This document shows, in pieces, positions 5,984 through 6,053 of a stretch of DNA of 6,053 nt. The position numbers were made by a program, and so were the translations under genes. The stretch's first letter is position 1. The number at the start of each line of letters is the position of its first letter. This DNA is from Chloroflexota bacterium. Lineage in GTDB: Bacteria; Chloroflexota; Chloroflexia; JAMDCE01. The notes beneath the pieces are model-generated. The model was not told where the DNA came from, ran no database searches, and was given only the letters and a program-made list of their open reading frames with translations. The DNA lies in assembly GCA_023489135.1 (NCBI GenBank), contig JAMDCE010000423.1, positions 1 through 6,053 on the forward strand, in the 5' to 3' direction.

Positions 5984-5986
5984 CAA
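5958..5986 (-). promoter_or_regulatory. Sigma-A-type promoter of the TRAP-flavoprotein operon
   Basis: On the minus strand a perfect TTGACA (5981-5986), a 17-base spacer and TAGAAT (5958-5963, five of six to consensus) form a strong promoter. The spacer ends in TGC, giving an extended -10, the same arrangement as in the promoter at 179-207. The predicted start near 5951 leaves a leader of about 100 bases before the TAXI gene. No other promoter was noticed between the genes, so this probably drives all four. Confidence 0.7.
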
Positions 5987-6053
5987 TCGAGCGTTCTGTC
6001 CCGGGTGCACCCCACTTTTGTGGTGGATATTGGCAGCGTTTGGTGCTCAGGGC

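Noticed and set aside
6012..6023. CCACTTTTGTGG hairpin near the right edge, considered as the missing IS right end
   Set aside because: Only eight bases match the inverted IS repeat, the tandem second copy is absent, and a 4-bp stem is not a credible terminator.

Overview
The window looks like accessory metabolic DNA from an anaerobic, fairly GC-rich bacterium, most likely a Gram-positive clostridial-type organism. This lineage is inferred from three things: strong AGGAGG-type ribosome binding sites with GTG and ATG starts, sigma-A-type promoters, and a lipoprotein-anchored TAXI-TRAP uptake system beside ferredoxin-linked flavoenzyme genes. No ribosomal or other phylogenetic marker is present, so it is not proven.

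Most of the window (about 769-5990) is one leftward operon on the minus strand. Its order of transcription is: a consensus promoter inside a perfect inverted repeat (5947-5986); a TAXI-family substrate-binding lipoprotein (4734-5849, GTG start); a fused TRAP permease (2754-4661, start moved inward to an ATG with a good ribosome binding site); a large FAD-dependent oxidoreductase of the fumarate reductase/AprA superfamily (1020-2726); and a small AprB-like 2x[4Fe-4S] ferredoxin (769-972). The gaps are 72, 27 and 47 bases, each downstream gene has its own ribosome binding site, and no terminator is visible between the genes. The simplest reading is that the binding protein and permease import an organic anion, and the cytoplasmic flavoprotein-ferredoxin pair reduces or oxidises it. 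The usual dicarboxylate-handling residues of fumarate reductases are not recognisable in the flavoprotein, so the substrate is probably not fumarate and is unknown.

The left end (1-580) is different. Positions 156-207 hold a second minus-strand consensus promoter (TTGACA, 17-base spacer, TATATT) followed by a perfect 14-bp palindrome resembling a LacI-family operator. It points out of the left edge, with a leader of at least 172 bases and no coding start inside the window. Just upstream of that promoter lies the left end of an insertion sequence (from about 222), with two tandem 13-bp repeats and the first ~80 codons of a transposase that is then cut off. Positions 580-768 hold no gene.

The extreme right edge (6031-6046) repeats, in shortened form, the sequence around the left operator, so the window may sit between related regulatory regions.
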